The position numbers were made by a program, and so were the translations under genes. Positions 46,494-54,055 of a stretch of 64,000 nucleotides of DNA are shown here, piece by piece. The first letter of the stretch is position 1. Each line of letters opens with the position of its first letter. Source of the DNA: Saprospiraceae bacterium (GTDB lineage: Bacteria; Bacteroidota; Bacteroidia; Chitinophagales; Saprospiraceae); contig JADJVN010000001.1 in the NCBI GenBank assembly GCA_016710585.1, positions 372,001 through 436,000 of the forward strand, written 5' to 3'. The notes under the pieces are model-generated. The model saw nothing but the letters and a program-made list of their open reading frames with translations. It was not told the origin of the DNA and ran no database searches.

Positions 46494-46841
46494 GTGGGCA
46501 AAAATCAGAAGCATAGAAAGATACTGTTTTATAAGAACTACTTTCAAGATTTCTTTGCTAAACAAAACAAGAAAGTAAAAGCAAAAATTGTTTAGACTTT
46601 TGATTTGATTGAAGAATTACAAAGAGTTCCTGAAACATATCTCAAACACATTGAAAATACAGATGGACTTTATGAGATCCGAGTTCAATCTGGAAGCGAC
46701 ATTTTTAGAGTTTTCTGTTTTTTTGACCAAGGACAACTCATTGTTTTAGCCAACGGATTTCAAAAAAAGACACAAACCACACCTAAAAAGGAAATAGAAA
46801 TGGCTCTTAAAATAAAAGCAGAATATGAAAGTGAAAAATAA
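46494..46841 (+). pseudogene. RelE/HigB-type toxin with an in-frame stop
   Basis: From the GTG at 46494 the frame reads GKNQKHRKILFYKNYFQDFF and KVKAKIV, then TAG at 46593-46595, then TFDLIEELQRVPETYLKHIE and YEIRVQSGSDIFRVFCFF to 46841. In related toxins this position (IVWTFDLIE) is Trp (TGG), so one G to A change created the stop. Without readthrough only the last 78 residues could be made from TTG 46605. RelE/HigB toxins cut mRNA on ribosomes. The antitoxin gene overlaps its end. Confidence 0.75.
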
Positions 46842-47130
46842 AAATTTGATAACTCTTGAAGAGTTCAAAGAAAAAAACTACGGTAAACGTGGCACAAAAG
46901 ACCGAGAAGCTCTTGAAGCAGGTTATGAAGCATTTAGAATAGGATCATTGATTCATGACACTCGTGTTGAAATGGGAATGACTCAAGAACAACTAGCAGA
47001 AAAAGTAGGGACATCTAAATCCTACATTTCTAAAATTGAAAATAATATAAAGGAAGCACGTATTTCGACACTTCAAAAAATTATTGAACTTGGATTTGGT
47101 GGACAGCTTGAACTGAATATTAAAATCTAA
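46825..47130 (+). CDS. HigA-type antitoxin, XRE-family HTH
   Basis: A 101-residue protein. The helix-turn-helix is RVEMGMTQEQLAEKVGTSKS-YISKIENN (about residues 52-79). Its start overlaps the toxin frame by 17 bp, the usual coupling in toxin-first HigBA pairs. It should bind the toxin and repress the TATCTTTG promoter. It is intact although the toxin has a stop, as expected when a toxin is lost first. Confidence 0.88.
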   Translation: MKVKNKNLITLEEFKEKNYGKRGTKDREALEAGYEAFRIGSLIHDTRVEMGMTQEQLAEKVGTSKSYISKIENNIKEARISTLQKIIELGFGGQLELNIKI

Positions 47131-47205
47131 AAGGCAGCTTATACCAGTAACAATAATTAAATAGTAAGAACTATTTTAGTAAATAAATATTTTAGATTAA
47201 CGAGA

Positions 47206-47379
47206 ATGAAAAATAAGAAGCAAATATTAGATGTTGACTTTATAGGAGGTCAGGGTGAATTAACATCAAAAGAAGAGCAAGCATTAAGTGAATATTTCAA
47301 TAAAAAGAAGCTGACACCAACAGCTAAAAAGTACAAACCGAGACTTTTAGATAATAGAAAGAAATTGACATCTGTTTAA
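47206..47379 (+). CDS. Small hypothetical protein, 57 residues
   Basis: ATG at 47206, sequence MKNKKQILDVDFIGGQGELT, then SKEEQALSEYFNKKKLTPTA and a Lys-rich end. It is preceded by a 75-bp gap after the antitoxin gene. The pattern VDFIGGQG-LT-EE is one I recall from small proteins near toxin-antitoxin genes in Bacteroidota, with no known role. Confidence 0.5.
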   Translation: MKNKKQILDVDFIGGQGELTSKEEQALSEYFNKKKLTPTAKKYKPRLLDNRKKLTSV

Positions 47380-47479
47380 ACTAAACTCCTGCCATTACAG
47401 AAGACTTCTTTGAACAGCGCCCCCACAAAACAAAATCCCCCTTCATGCGTTTAAACTGCTAAATCAAAATATATTTATT

Positions 47480-47899
47480 ATGTATCCTATCGAACTCGTA
47501 CGTCCTATGGCTCAAGAACTTGAGAATTCTGGTTTTGAGAGTCTTTCTTCAAAGGATCAAGTTGTTTCAGCTTTGACTGCTGATCAAGGTACAGTACTGC
47601 TTGTGGTGAATTCTGTATGCGGCTGTGCAGCTGCCAATGCAAGACCTGGCGTGAGAATGGCTTTACAGCAAGAACAAAAACCAGCTAAGCTTGTCACCGT
47701 TTTTGCAGGTGTGGATCAAGAAGCTACAGCAAAGGCAAGAGAATTCCTCCTTCCATATCCTCCGTCTTCACCAGCTATCGCATTGTTCAAAGATGGTCGT
47801 TTGGTTCATATTCTTGAAAGACATCAGATAGAAGGTAGATCTGCGCAGATGATAGCAGATAATTTAAGTCATGCATTCCAAACTTATTGCCAGAATTAA
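47480..47899 (+). CDS. BrxA/BrxB-family bacilliredoxin
   Basis: A 139-residue cytoplasmic thiol-disulfide protein. The family active site CGC is in VVNSVCGCAAANARPGV (about residues 45-61), and MYPIELVRPMAQEL and FKDGRLVHILERHQIEGRSA are typical of YphP/YqiW proteins. Bacilliredoxins remove low-molecular-weight thiols from proteins after oxidative stress. Its stop overlaps the ATG of the next gene (TAATG). Confidence 0.93.
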   Translation: MYPIELVRPMAQELENSGFESLSSKDQVVSALTADQGTVLLVVNSVCGCAAANARPGVRMALQQEQKPAKLVTVFAGVDQEATAKAREFLLPYPPSSPAIALFKDGRLVHILERHQIEGRSAQMIADNLSHAFQTYCQN

Positions 47900-48498
47900 T
47901 GAGATATTTTCTAGTTATTTGTCTTTTTAGTATGCATCACTATGTCAGTTTTGCTGTATCTGTGGATACATTAAAATATGAGAAAAGATATACTAAAGCA
48001 GACTTAAAAAATGTAAAAAATGAACTTAGTGAAATTACTAAACTAAGTAAAACATGGAAGAAGGCGGCCAAATCTAAGAATGTAGATTTTCAAAATAATA
48101 TTCTTATCCAATTGAAATCTAGCCTTACAGATCAAATTAATAGTTTTTCTGGAAACATAGCAAAACGGGATCGGAATACAAGTAATTTTAATACCTCTTT
48201 CGAGACGGTGGATTCGCTTACTTATGTAGAGATGCCCGTAGGTTATAATGTAGAACTAAACAATAGACCTAAGGAAATATCTAAGCAAGATTATCAGTCA
48301 AGAATGCAAGAATCGGGTATCTTGACTAAATATTCTGCTATCGTTAATGCACAAAAGCAGATATTATCCAAACTAAATGGATTAGGAAATATAAAGTCAG
48401 CCTCAACAGATCAATTGGGTCAAGTGACAAGTTTGCTTCAAGATTTTGTTTTGAGCAAAAAGAATCAGATTGCTCTGATGAAAACTGAAACAGAGTAA
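47899..48498 (+). CDS. Secreted hypothetical protein
   Basis: A 199-residue protein from the ATG at 47899 that overlaps the bacilliredoxin stop. The N-terminus MRYFLVICLFSMHHYVSFAV is a signal peptide. The mature part is Lys/Ser/Asn-rich and probably helical (KNVKNELSEITKLSKTWKKA). No known domain. Probably co-translated with the bacilliredoxin. Confidence 0.65.
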   Translation: MRYFLVICLFSMHHYVSFAVSVDTLKYEKRYTKADLKNVKNELSEITKLSKTWKKAAKSKNVDFQNNILIQLKSSLTDQINSFSGNIAKRDRNTSNFNTSFETVDSLTYVEMPVGYNVELNNRPKEISKQDYQSRMQESGILTKYSAIVNAQKQILSKLNGLGNIKSASTDQLGQVTSLLQDFVLSKKNQIALMKTETE

Positions 48499-48502
48499 AA
48501 AA

Positions 48503-48533
48503 TAAAAAAGCCGCAACAATTCCTGTTGCGGCT
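48503..48533 (-). terminator. Terminator of the Hsp20 genes
   Basis: AGCCGCAACA (48509-48518) pairs with TGTTGCGGCT (48524-48533); on the minus strand it is followed by TTTTTTATT. It may also stop transcription from the left. Confidence 0.85.
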
Positions 48534-48574
48534 CCAACTAATCCCTATTCAAATTTCAAAAAAAACGCTCAACT

Positions 48575-49018
48575 TTATGCGATGTCAATCACTCTTGATG
48601 TGACTGGTTCTGGCACAGTTTTATCTATTTTGACCGATAAAATACCGTGTTCGTAATTGGCTTGAATTTTATTTAGATCAAGATTTTCAGGGAGAACAAA
48701 TTCTCTTTTGAATGATCTAAAGTCAAATTCTTTGCGAGTAAATTTTTCTTGAGTCTCAGAAGCTTCCTTTTTAATTTCAGCTGAGATGATCAAGTGATTT
48801 TTTTCGATCGCTACTTTGAAATCGGATTTCTCCAAACCCGGAGCAGCAAGCTGAAATGTCAAGCTGTCATTGCTTTCTAGCACATTGCTAGATGGATATC
48901 CTGCTTGGAATACTGATCCACCTGCGAGATCATGAAGCCCTCTGTTGACAAATTCATCAACTAAATTTCCAAAAGTCTGAGCAATTGGATGGAATGAATA
49001 AAACTGATTATTTTTCAT
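48575..49018 (-). CDS. Hsp20/alpha-crystallin small heat-shock protein
   Basis: A 147-residue small heat-shock protein. The alpha-crystallin domain covers about residues 50-140: DSLTFQLAAPGLEKSDFKVA, LIISAEIKKE, RKEFDFRSFKREFVLP and HGILSVKIDKTVP (A-x-x-x-G-I-L-x-V-type motif). It binds unfolding proteins in the cytoplasm without ATP. It follows a second Hsp20 gene by 50 bp on the same strand. Confidence 0.93.
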   Translation of the reverse strand: MKNNQFYSFHPIAQTFGNLVDEFVNRGLHDLAGGSVFQAGYPSSNVLESNDSLTFQLAAPGLEKSDFKVAIEKNHLIISAEIKKEASETQEKFTRKEFDFRSFKREFVLPENLDLNKIQANYEHGILSVKIDKTVPEPVTSRVIDIA

Positions 49019-49068
49019 ATTTTTTTTTAATTTTTTATGGTTATTGATTCTATTTTTTAAAAATGATT

Positions 49069-49479
49069 TTACAGATTGATGTTGATGGTTTCGGGTTTTG
49101 ATTTTGGTAAGCTGATGATTAAAACCCCTTCATTATATTTTGCTTTGATCTCATCGATTTTGACATTGGCAGGCAAAATAATTTTTCTCTCAGCATTGCG
49201 AATTCTAAACTCAGCATGTATCTTTTTAGAATTTGTGTCTGGTTCTTGAGCTGGTTTTTGACTCTTTACAGTCAAGATATTCTCATTGGTAGAGATACTC
49301 ACTTCTTCCTTAGTAAATCCAGTGACATTCATACGCAATTCAAATTGAGTGTCATCTTCTACGACATTCATAGGAATCTTGTAAGTTTTATTTTCTGGTC
49401 TCATGCCGCGGTGATGGTTTGGTCTACATTGAGTATCACAGGCATTTTCGAAATTAGATTGATAATTTGATTTCCACAT
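49069..49479 (-). CDS. Hsp20/alpha-crystallin small heat-shock protein
   Basis: A 136-residue Hsp20. The alpha-crystallin domain has FELRMNVTGFTKEEVSISTN, ILTVKSQK, EFRIRNAERKIILPANV and AKYNEGVLIISLPKSKP. It is only distantly similar to the next gene, so the pair is old. The upstream region (49480-49620) has sequences that fit a sigma-54 promoter and activator sites. Confidence 0.92.
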   Translation of the reverse strand: MWKSNYQSNFENACDTQCRPNHHRGMRPENKTYKIPMNVVEDDTQFELRMNVTGFTKEEVSISTNENILTVKSQKPAQEPDTNSKKIHAEFRIRNAERKIILPANVKIDEIKAKYNEGVLIISLPKSKPETININL

Positions 49480-49509
49480 ATTTTTTTAATTTTATTTATA
49501 TAGCTTAGA

Positions 49510-49525
49510 TCAATTGACATACCAA
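49510..49525 (-). promoter_or_regulatory. Possible sigma-54 promoter of the Hsp20 genes
   Basis: On the minus strand TTGGTATG-TCAA-TTGA resembles the sigma-54 consensus TTGGCACG-N4-TTGC (9 of 12 fixed positions). The inverted repeat GACA-TTT-TGTC lies upstream at 49569-49579 and could bind an enhancer-binding protein. Confidence 0.45.
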
Positions 49526-49611
49526 TCGCAAAAAAGGGCAATAATGGCATAATTTGATGCTGTTTTATGACATTTTGTCTTATTTGTTATTAAAATACCT
49601 GCCAAAATGAC

Positions 49612-49643
49612 ATAAAAAAGCCCGACTTGTTGAGAAGCCGGGC
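49612..49643 (-). terminator. Terminator of the DUF937 gene
   Basis: GCCCG-A-CTT and AAG-C-CGGGC form a stem with one mismatch; on the minus strand it is followed by TTTTTTAT. It lies 29 bp behind the gene end. Confidence 0.8.
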
Positions 49644-49671
49644 CATTGGTTTTAAGGTTAATATAGATTTT

Positions 49672-50274
49672 TTATTTTTTACTGAAGAACTGCATTCCCA
49701 TTCTTGCGATATCGTCAAGAATCTGTCCATCTCCATTTTGATCTAGTAATTTTCCAAACATGCCATAAGCTGGATTTTGTTCCACCTGATGATTTACAGC
49801 TCCAGAAAGCACTTCCTGCACATTTGAAGTATTCAATTGATTGTTTGCTCTAGCTTTTCCTAAAACTCCCATTACCACAGGCGCTAACATAGTCAATAGA
49901 GGCATGATTTTGCTCAAGTCCATGTTAAGCACTTTGCCTAAATTATTTCCAACTGATTCTTGATTTCCACCAAGGATATGACCCAATATACCTGATCCGT
50001 TCAACATGTTTTGATTTGGGCTTGCAGTCTTTCCAGAAAGCAATCCAATTACATCATTAAATATGCTGCCATCATGGTCTCTGTCCAATGCAGAAAGAAG
50101 TGAACTAGCACCTGTTTCATTTGCACTATTGTTTGAAAGTCCCTGAAGGATCGTTTGGATAGCTGATTTTGAAGCATGTACACCTTGGTCAGGGTCTTGG
50201 ATTCCTGCTTGTCCTGCGATTTGAGCTAAAAGTTCGTTTGGTAAATTTTGAGCAATAAGATCTGAAATATTCAT
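49672..50274 (-). CDS. DUF937 protein with two Ca-binding-like loops
   Basis: A 200-residue DUF937 protein (N-terminus MNISDLIAQNLPNELLAQIA; body with NNLGKVLNMDLSKIMPLLTM, APVVMGVLGKARANNQ). Two loops, DRDHDGSIFNDV (about residue 69) and DQNGDGQILDDI (about 182), have the DxDxDG pattern of EF-hand or dockerin-like calcium sites. Function of the family is unknown. Confidence 0.88.
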   Translation of the reverse strand: MNISDLIAQNLPNELLAQIAGQAGIQDPDQGVHASKSAIQTILQGLSNNSANETGASSLLSALDRDHDGSIFNDVIGLLSGKTASPNQNMLNGSGILGHILGGNQESVGNNLGKVLNMDLSKIMPLLTMLAPVVMGVLGKARANNQLNTSNVQEVLSGAVNHQVEQNPAYGMFGKLLDQNGDGQILDDIARMGMQFFSKK

Positions 50275-50345
50275 ATTTTAAATTTCTGATAAAACAATGA
50301 AACTGATTAAAAAATTCCCCAAATTGCAGCATAAATAGAATTATT

Positions 50346-51047
50346 ATGAAATCGAGATTTCTTTGCATTATTGGTGTTGTCATTTTTTTGCTCCCATTTT
50401 CATCTTTAAAGGCCCAAAGTACAGGTTATTCATTTCATGTGGGACCCAATCTTGGTTTTCAAAAATGGGGCTATGGCAGCAGTCGTGCAGCATTATTGGC
50501 TTATCATTTTAGTTTGAGTGTCGACTCAGAGTCTTCAGAAGGCAATAATATCATTTATGGAGATTTTGGCTATCATGTAAAAGGTGGTGCGATAAGATAT
50601 CAGTATTTTCAAGATTTATTTGGCAATAGAATCAAAGGCGATAAGTTTAATATGGCCTGTCACAATTTGGCACTTGAAGCAGGGGTGAGAAAAATGGTCG
50701 GGGGAGAGAAGCTTAAGACTTACTTTGGAATTGGAGCTAGGGCGGAATACACAGTGAAAACGGATTTTGAGATAAACAAAGAATATGAAGATTATGTAAG
50801 AAAATTTAATTACGGTCTTTCATTTATCGGAGGAATAGAATATTCACTTGGAAAAACAGTAAAAAATGGATGGCAAATAAAAATCGCACCTGATATCTCC
50901 AAACAAATTTTTGTTCCAGCTGGAATCTTATGGTATGATCCCTATACAAAAACGAGTTATCGAGGAACTGAAATCTCAACTAGAAACCTCACTATCGAAT
51001 TGAGCACTTATATTCGCTTATTACAGTTGATAGAATACGAGGAGTAA
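50346..51047 (+). CDS. Outer membrane beta-barrel protein
   Basis: A 233-residue protein with signal peptide (MKSRFLCIIGVVIFLLPFSS, cut near LKAQ). The rest alternates polar and hydrophobic residues with aromatic ends (YSFHVGPNLGFQKWGYG, AGVRKMVGGEKLKTYFGIG, GIEYSLGKTVKNGWQIKIAP, LTIELSTYIRLLQL), as in small porin-like barrels of Bacteroidota. No specific function can be given. Confidence 0.8.
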   Translation: MKSRFLCIIGVVIFLLPFSSLKAQSTGYSFHVGPNLGFQKWGYGSSRAALLAYHFSLSVDSESSEGNNIIYGDFGYHVKGGAIRYQYFQDLFGNRIKGDKFNMACHNLALEAGVRKMVGGEKLKTYFGIGARAEYTVKTDFEINKEYEDYVRKFNYGLSFIGGIEYSLGKTVKNGWQIKIAPDISKQIFVPAGILWYDPYTKTSYRGTEISTRNLTIELSTYIRLLQLIEYEE

Positions 51048-51092
51048 AAAAGATACCTTATTCGCATTTAGAATAATTTTTTAGGGTAATCA

Positions 51093-52118
51093 TTATGAAA
51101 ACAAAAGCCCTAAGATAAACAATACTATTAAAGCAAAACTCAGCACCAGAAAATAGCTAAAGAAAAACAGAATGGTTTTGATCATTGTTTTCACTTTGCT
51201 TTGATTATAGATCGTGCGCAGTGATTTGTAAAAATATAATATTCCCAATACGATTGCAACTAAAATCACACCAGCCTCACCACTTAATTTGTAGTATAAA
51301 ATAAATAGACTCAAGAATAAAAATATGGCTGAATGATAGTGGATAGAAAAAATCAGATGTTCATAATAATTTCTTTTTTGTCTAAAGAAAAGTAGATTTA
51401 CAATTAATGCAAACAAGGGCAAAATGAAGAACATCGCCATTGAAGCTTTTTTAGATACAAAATCAAATACATCTTGAATATATTGAGATTTTGAGCTAAA
51501 AGCTTTGGCAGTTTGTTTTAGAATAATTTTATTATAAAAAGTAACAGGGTAATTATACTTGCGTAACAATGCTTCAGGACTAGTATGTTTATCTTTGGTA
51601 AATGTGACGAGATCATGAATCCTAAATTTCATATTTAAATAAGAAAATGAATCCTTCGAAGTCAATAAATGATCAGCTTTGACGCTGTCTTCAACAATAA
51701 TAGCATCCATCAGACTATCAATTTCTTCTGCAGTTGTTTTTTCATTTTTATTAGAATTGAATCCAATTTGAAAATCTGATGTTGATTTTTTATTAATAGA
51801 TATCGTCCCAATGTGGAAAACATTCAATAACAAAAAATAAATTACACTGATGAAAATATATAGTCGAACAGGAGGAACAAAGCGAGCTCTTTTATTTTCT
51901 AAAAAATCTTTGGTCATTCGACCTGGGTAGAAAATTAAATATTGTAGAGATTTCCAAATCTTGGTGTCGAAATGAAATATTGATTCTAAAAATTCAAGAA
52001 ATAAATGTCCAATAGGAACATTAGGAATGTGATTGTCTTGACCACATTTTGGACAATAATTTTCAGATCCTGAAAATTGATAATCACAATTACCGCAAGA
52101 ACTCGATTTATTGCTCAA
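51093..52118 (-). CDS. DUF3667 membrane protein with zinc ribbon
   Basis: A 341-residue protein. The N-terminal CGNCDYQFSGSENYCPKCG is a four-Cys zinc ribbon; VPIGHLFLEFLESIFHFDTK and PGRMTKDFLENKRARFVPPV are the DUF3667 signature. Four to five membrane helices follow in the C-terminal half. Function is unknown. It starts immediately behind the lgt stop (52119), so both are co-transcribed. Confidence 0.9.
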   Translation of the reverse strand: MSNKSSSCGNCDYQFSGSENYCPKCGQDNHIPNVPIGHLFLEFLESIFHFDTKIWKSLQYLIFYPGRMTKDFLENKRARFVPPVRLYIFISVIYFLLLNVFHIGTISINKKSTSDFQIGFNSNKNEKTTAEEIDSLMDAIIVEDSVKADHLLTSKDSFSYLNMKFRIHDLVTFTKDKHTSPEALLRKYNYPVTFYNKIILKQTAKAFSSKSQYIQDVFDFVSKKASMAMFFILPLFALIVNLLFFRQKRNYYEHLIFSIHYHSAIFLFLSLFILYYKLSGEAGVILVAIVLGILYFYKSLRTIYNQSKVKTMIKTILFFFSYFLVLSFALIVLFILGLLFS

Positions 52119-53273
52119 TTATCTTATTTTTTTCTTCCAGAAATAAATCAATCCAACGATTCCCACTATAATGAGTAGAAATGCAATAATTTGAGAAAGA
52201 GAAGGATTCATACCCAATAATTCATACCTTGGATTTACTCTTATTGCTTCAATAAATATTCTCTCTATACCATTCAACAGACAGTACAAAAAGAAAAGTA
52301 CTCCAGCATATGGAATCTGTTTTCTCAAAGCCCATAAAATTCCTGTAATAATGAAAGCCAAGATACTCTCATAAAGTGGTGTGGGATAGACAGGAGGAAC
52401 CAATTGGTGACAATGCATCCATGTACACCCTTCAATTTTAACACCTTCATCGATAACATTGTGAGGATAGTGATAAGCCCACCAAGAATCTGGCAGTATA
52501 AACCATGATGGTTTGGCAAGTTCATTGACGATACCCCAGTCTCCATCTCCCGATAAATGGCAACCCATGCGACCGACAGCATAACCGATCATTAATGTAG
52601 GGGCCACAGCGTCCATCATATGAATGGGATGAAGCCCTTTTTTCTTAATGTAGCGAAATACCATGATGAAGGCAAGAATAAGTCCTCCATAAATAGTGAG
52701 ACCACTTCCTGAAAAGATACTGCCTATAGGATCTCTTATGAAATCACCAAAATTTTCTAAAATAGAGAATAATCTAGACCCCACGATTCCAAAAATGGCG
52801 GCTACGCCAGTAATCTCAAACACCCTATCTTTGGGTTGGATCATGACATCTGCTCTTCTGAGTGTATTCTCTTTTTGACTCTTCATTTTATAAAACCAAT
52901 AGGCAAATGTTGCTGCCAATGCTATGAAAGCCCAAAGGAAATTTCCCTTGGAAGAGAAGAGTATTCCAGTAGGATCTAGCTGGAATTCTTTTACATTAGA
53001 GATCACATATCCAGCTTTATATGCCAATATCGTGTTGACGAGACATTGCATGCCGATTTCCTTCCAGTCTATTGGTTTATATACGACGATATTCTCTATT
53101 CGGCCTTGTAATTGACCTATTCCTGTCTTTCTTTTCAGTTCAAGGTATAATAATGTTCCACTGGCTACAAAAGAGAGCCCTAGCATTAAGCCAAATGTCT
53201 GAACTACTGAAAAAATATTATCTGGATTACTGCCAAATAATGCATGAAAGATATAGGACAGATTTGGATACAT
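52119..53273 (-). CDS. lgt: Prolipoprotein diacylglyceryl transferase
   Basis: A 384-residue inner membrane enzyme that transfers diacylglycerol from phosphatidylglycerol to the lipobox Cys of prolipoproteins. I use the ATG at 53273 (MYPNLSYIFHALFG). GSRLFSILENF, GLTIYGGLILAFIMVF and VGRMGCHLSGDGDWG correspond to the Lgt catalytic and signature regions, and PTPLYESILAF and NGIERIFIEAIRVNPR to the C-terminal part. About seven membrane helices. It is longer than Lgt of proteobacteria but typical for Bacteroidota. Several lipoproteins in this window are substrates. Confidence 0.92.
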   Translation of the reverse strand: MYPNLSYIFHALFGSNPDNIFSVVQTFGLMLGLSFVASGTLLYLELKRKTGIGQLQGRIENIVVYKPIDWKEIGMQCLVNTILAYKAGYVISNVKEFQLDPTGILFSSKGNFLWAFIALAATFAYWFYKMKSQKENTLRRADVMIQPKDRVFEITGVAAIFGIVGSRLFSILENFGDFIRDPIGSIFSGSGLTIYGGLILAFIMVFRYIKKKGLHPIHMMDAVAPTLMIGYAVGRMGCHLSGDGDWGIVNELAKPSWFILPDSWWAYHYPHNVIDEGVKIEGCTWMHCHQLVPPVYPTPLYESILAFIITGILWALRKQIPYAGVLFFLYCLLNGIERIFIEAIRVNPRYELLGMNPSLSQIIAFLLIIVGIVGLIYFWKKKIR

Positions 53274-53407
53274 GATCTGAATTTTGCCCAAACGTACGTA
53301 AAATTTTGGACACGACAAAAACGTCAAGCGTTTCTCTCATAGATGTGTTGGTCCGAAGCAATAAATACAAAACTTCTTCGTTTGAAAACTTTCTTTATCT
53401 TTGCGGC

Positions 53408-54055
53408 ATGTTGACTTCATTAAGGTTTTGGATAATTTTAATATCTGTTCAGTTTTTACCCAATGCAGAGGGGGCACCAGAGTTAACAGGCAATATCATT
53501 CCAAAATGTGAACTTGAAAAAAATGAAGATAAATTTGAATCTTTGGGCGAATTCATCAATGAGGATATTATTTCCTATGCGATTCAAGGCATTGAAAAAT
53601 TTAATGTAAAGTCAAATATTCTAGCAATATGTGATTTTACAAAACCATCTACTGAAAAGAGATTTTATCTGATAAATCTAGCAGAACAAAAACTTATCCT
53701 GTCTAGTCTAGTGGCTCATGGTCGAAATTCTGGAGAAAACATCGCTTATTATTTTTCTAATAAAATGAGTTCATTTAAATCGAGTTTGGGATTCTTTAAA
53801 GTAGGAGAAAAAATCTATAGCCCCAAACATGGTCCTGCACTTTTACTCAATGGATTGGAGAAAGGAAAAAATGACAATGCAAGGAGACGTGAGATCATCA
53901 TCCATGGAGCAGACTATGTGAGTGATGCATTCATAGAGCGATATGGTAGACTGGGAAGATCCCAAGGTTGTCCTGCATTGCCTGAAGATATCATGAAACA
54001 AGTCATTCCATATTTGAAAGATGGAGCACTATTATACATCCATGGAAAATCATAA
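53408..54055 (+). CDS. L,D-transpeptidase catalytic domain (YkuD-like, WFMSK-type) protein
   Basis: A 215-residue exported protein from ATG 53408 (MLTSLRFWIILISVQFLPNA). The TATCTTTG -7 element (53396-53403) is 4 bp before this ATG, so longer readings are excluded and the message is leaderless. IIHGADYVSDAFIERYGRLG-RSQGCPALP holds the His and the catalytic S-x-G-C motif of the murein L,D-transpeptidase family. It probably cross-links peptidoglycan or links it to other partners in the periplasm. It overlaps the next gene by 14 bp. Confidence 0.85.
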   Translation: MLTSLRFWIILISVQFLPNAEGAPELTGNIIPKCELEKNEDKFESLGEFINEDIISYAIQGIEKFNVKSNILAICDFTKPSTEKRFYLINLAEQKLILSSLVAHGRNSGENIAYYFSNKMSSFKSSLGFFKVGEKIYSPKHGPALLLNGLEKGKNDNARRREIIIHGADYVSDAFIERYGRLGRSQGCPALPEDIMKQVIPYLKDGALLYIHGKS

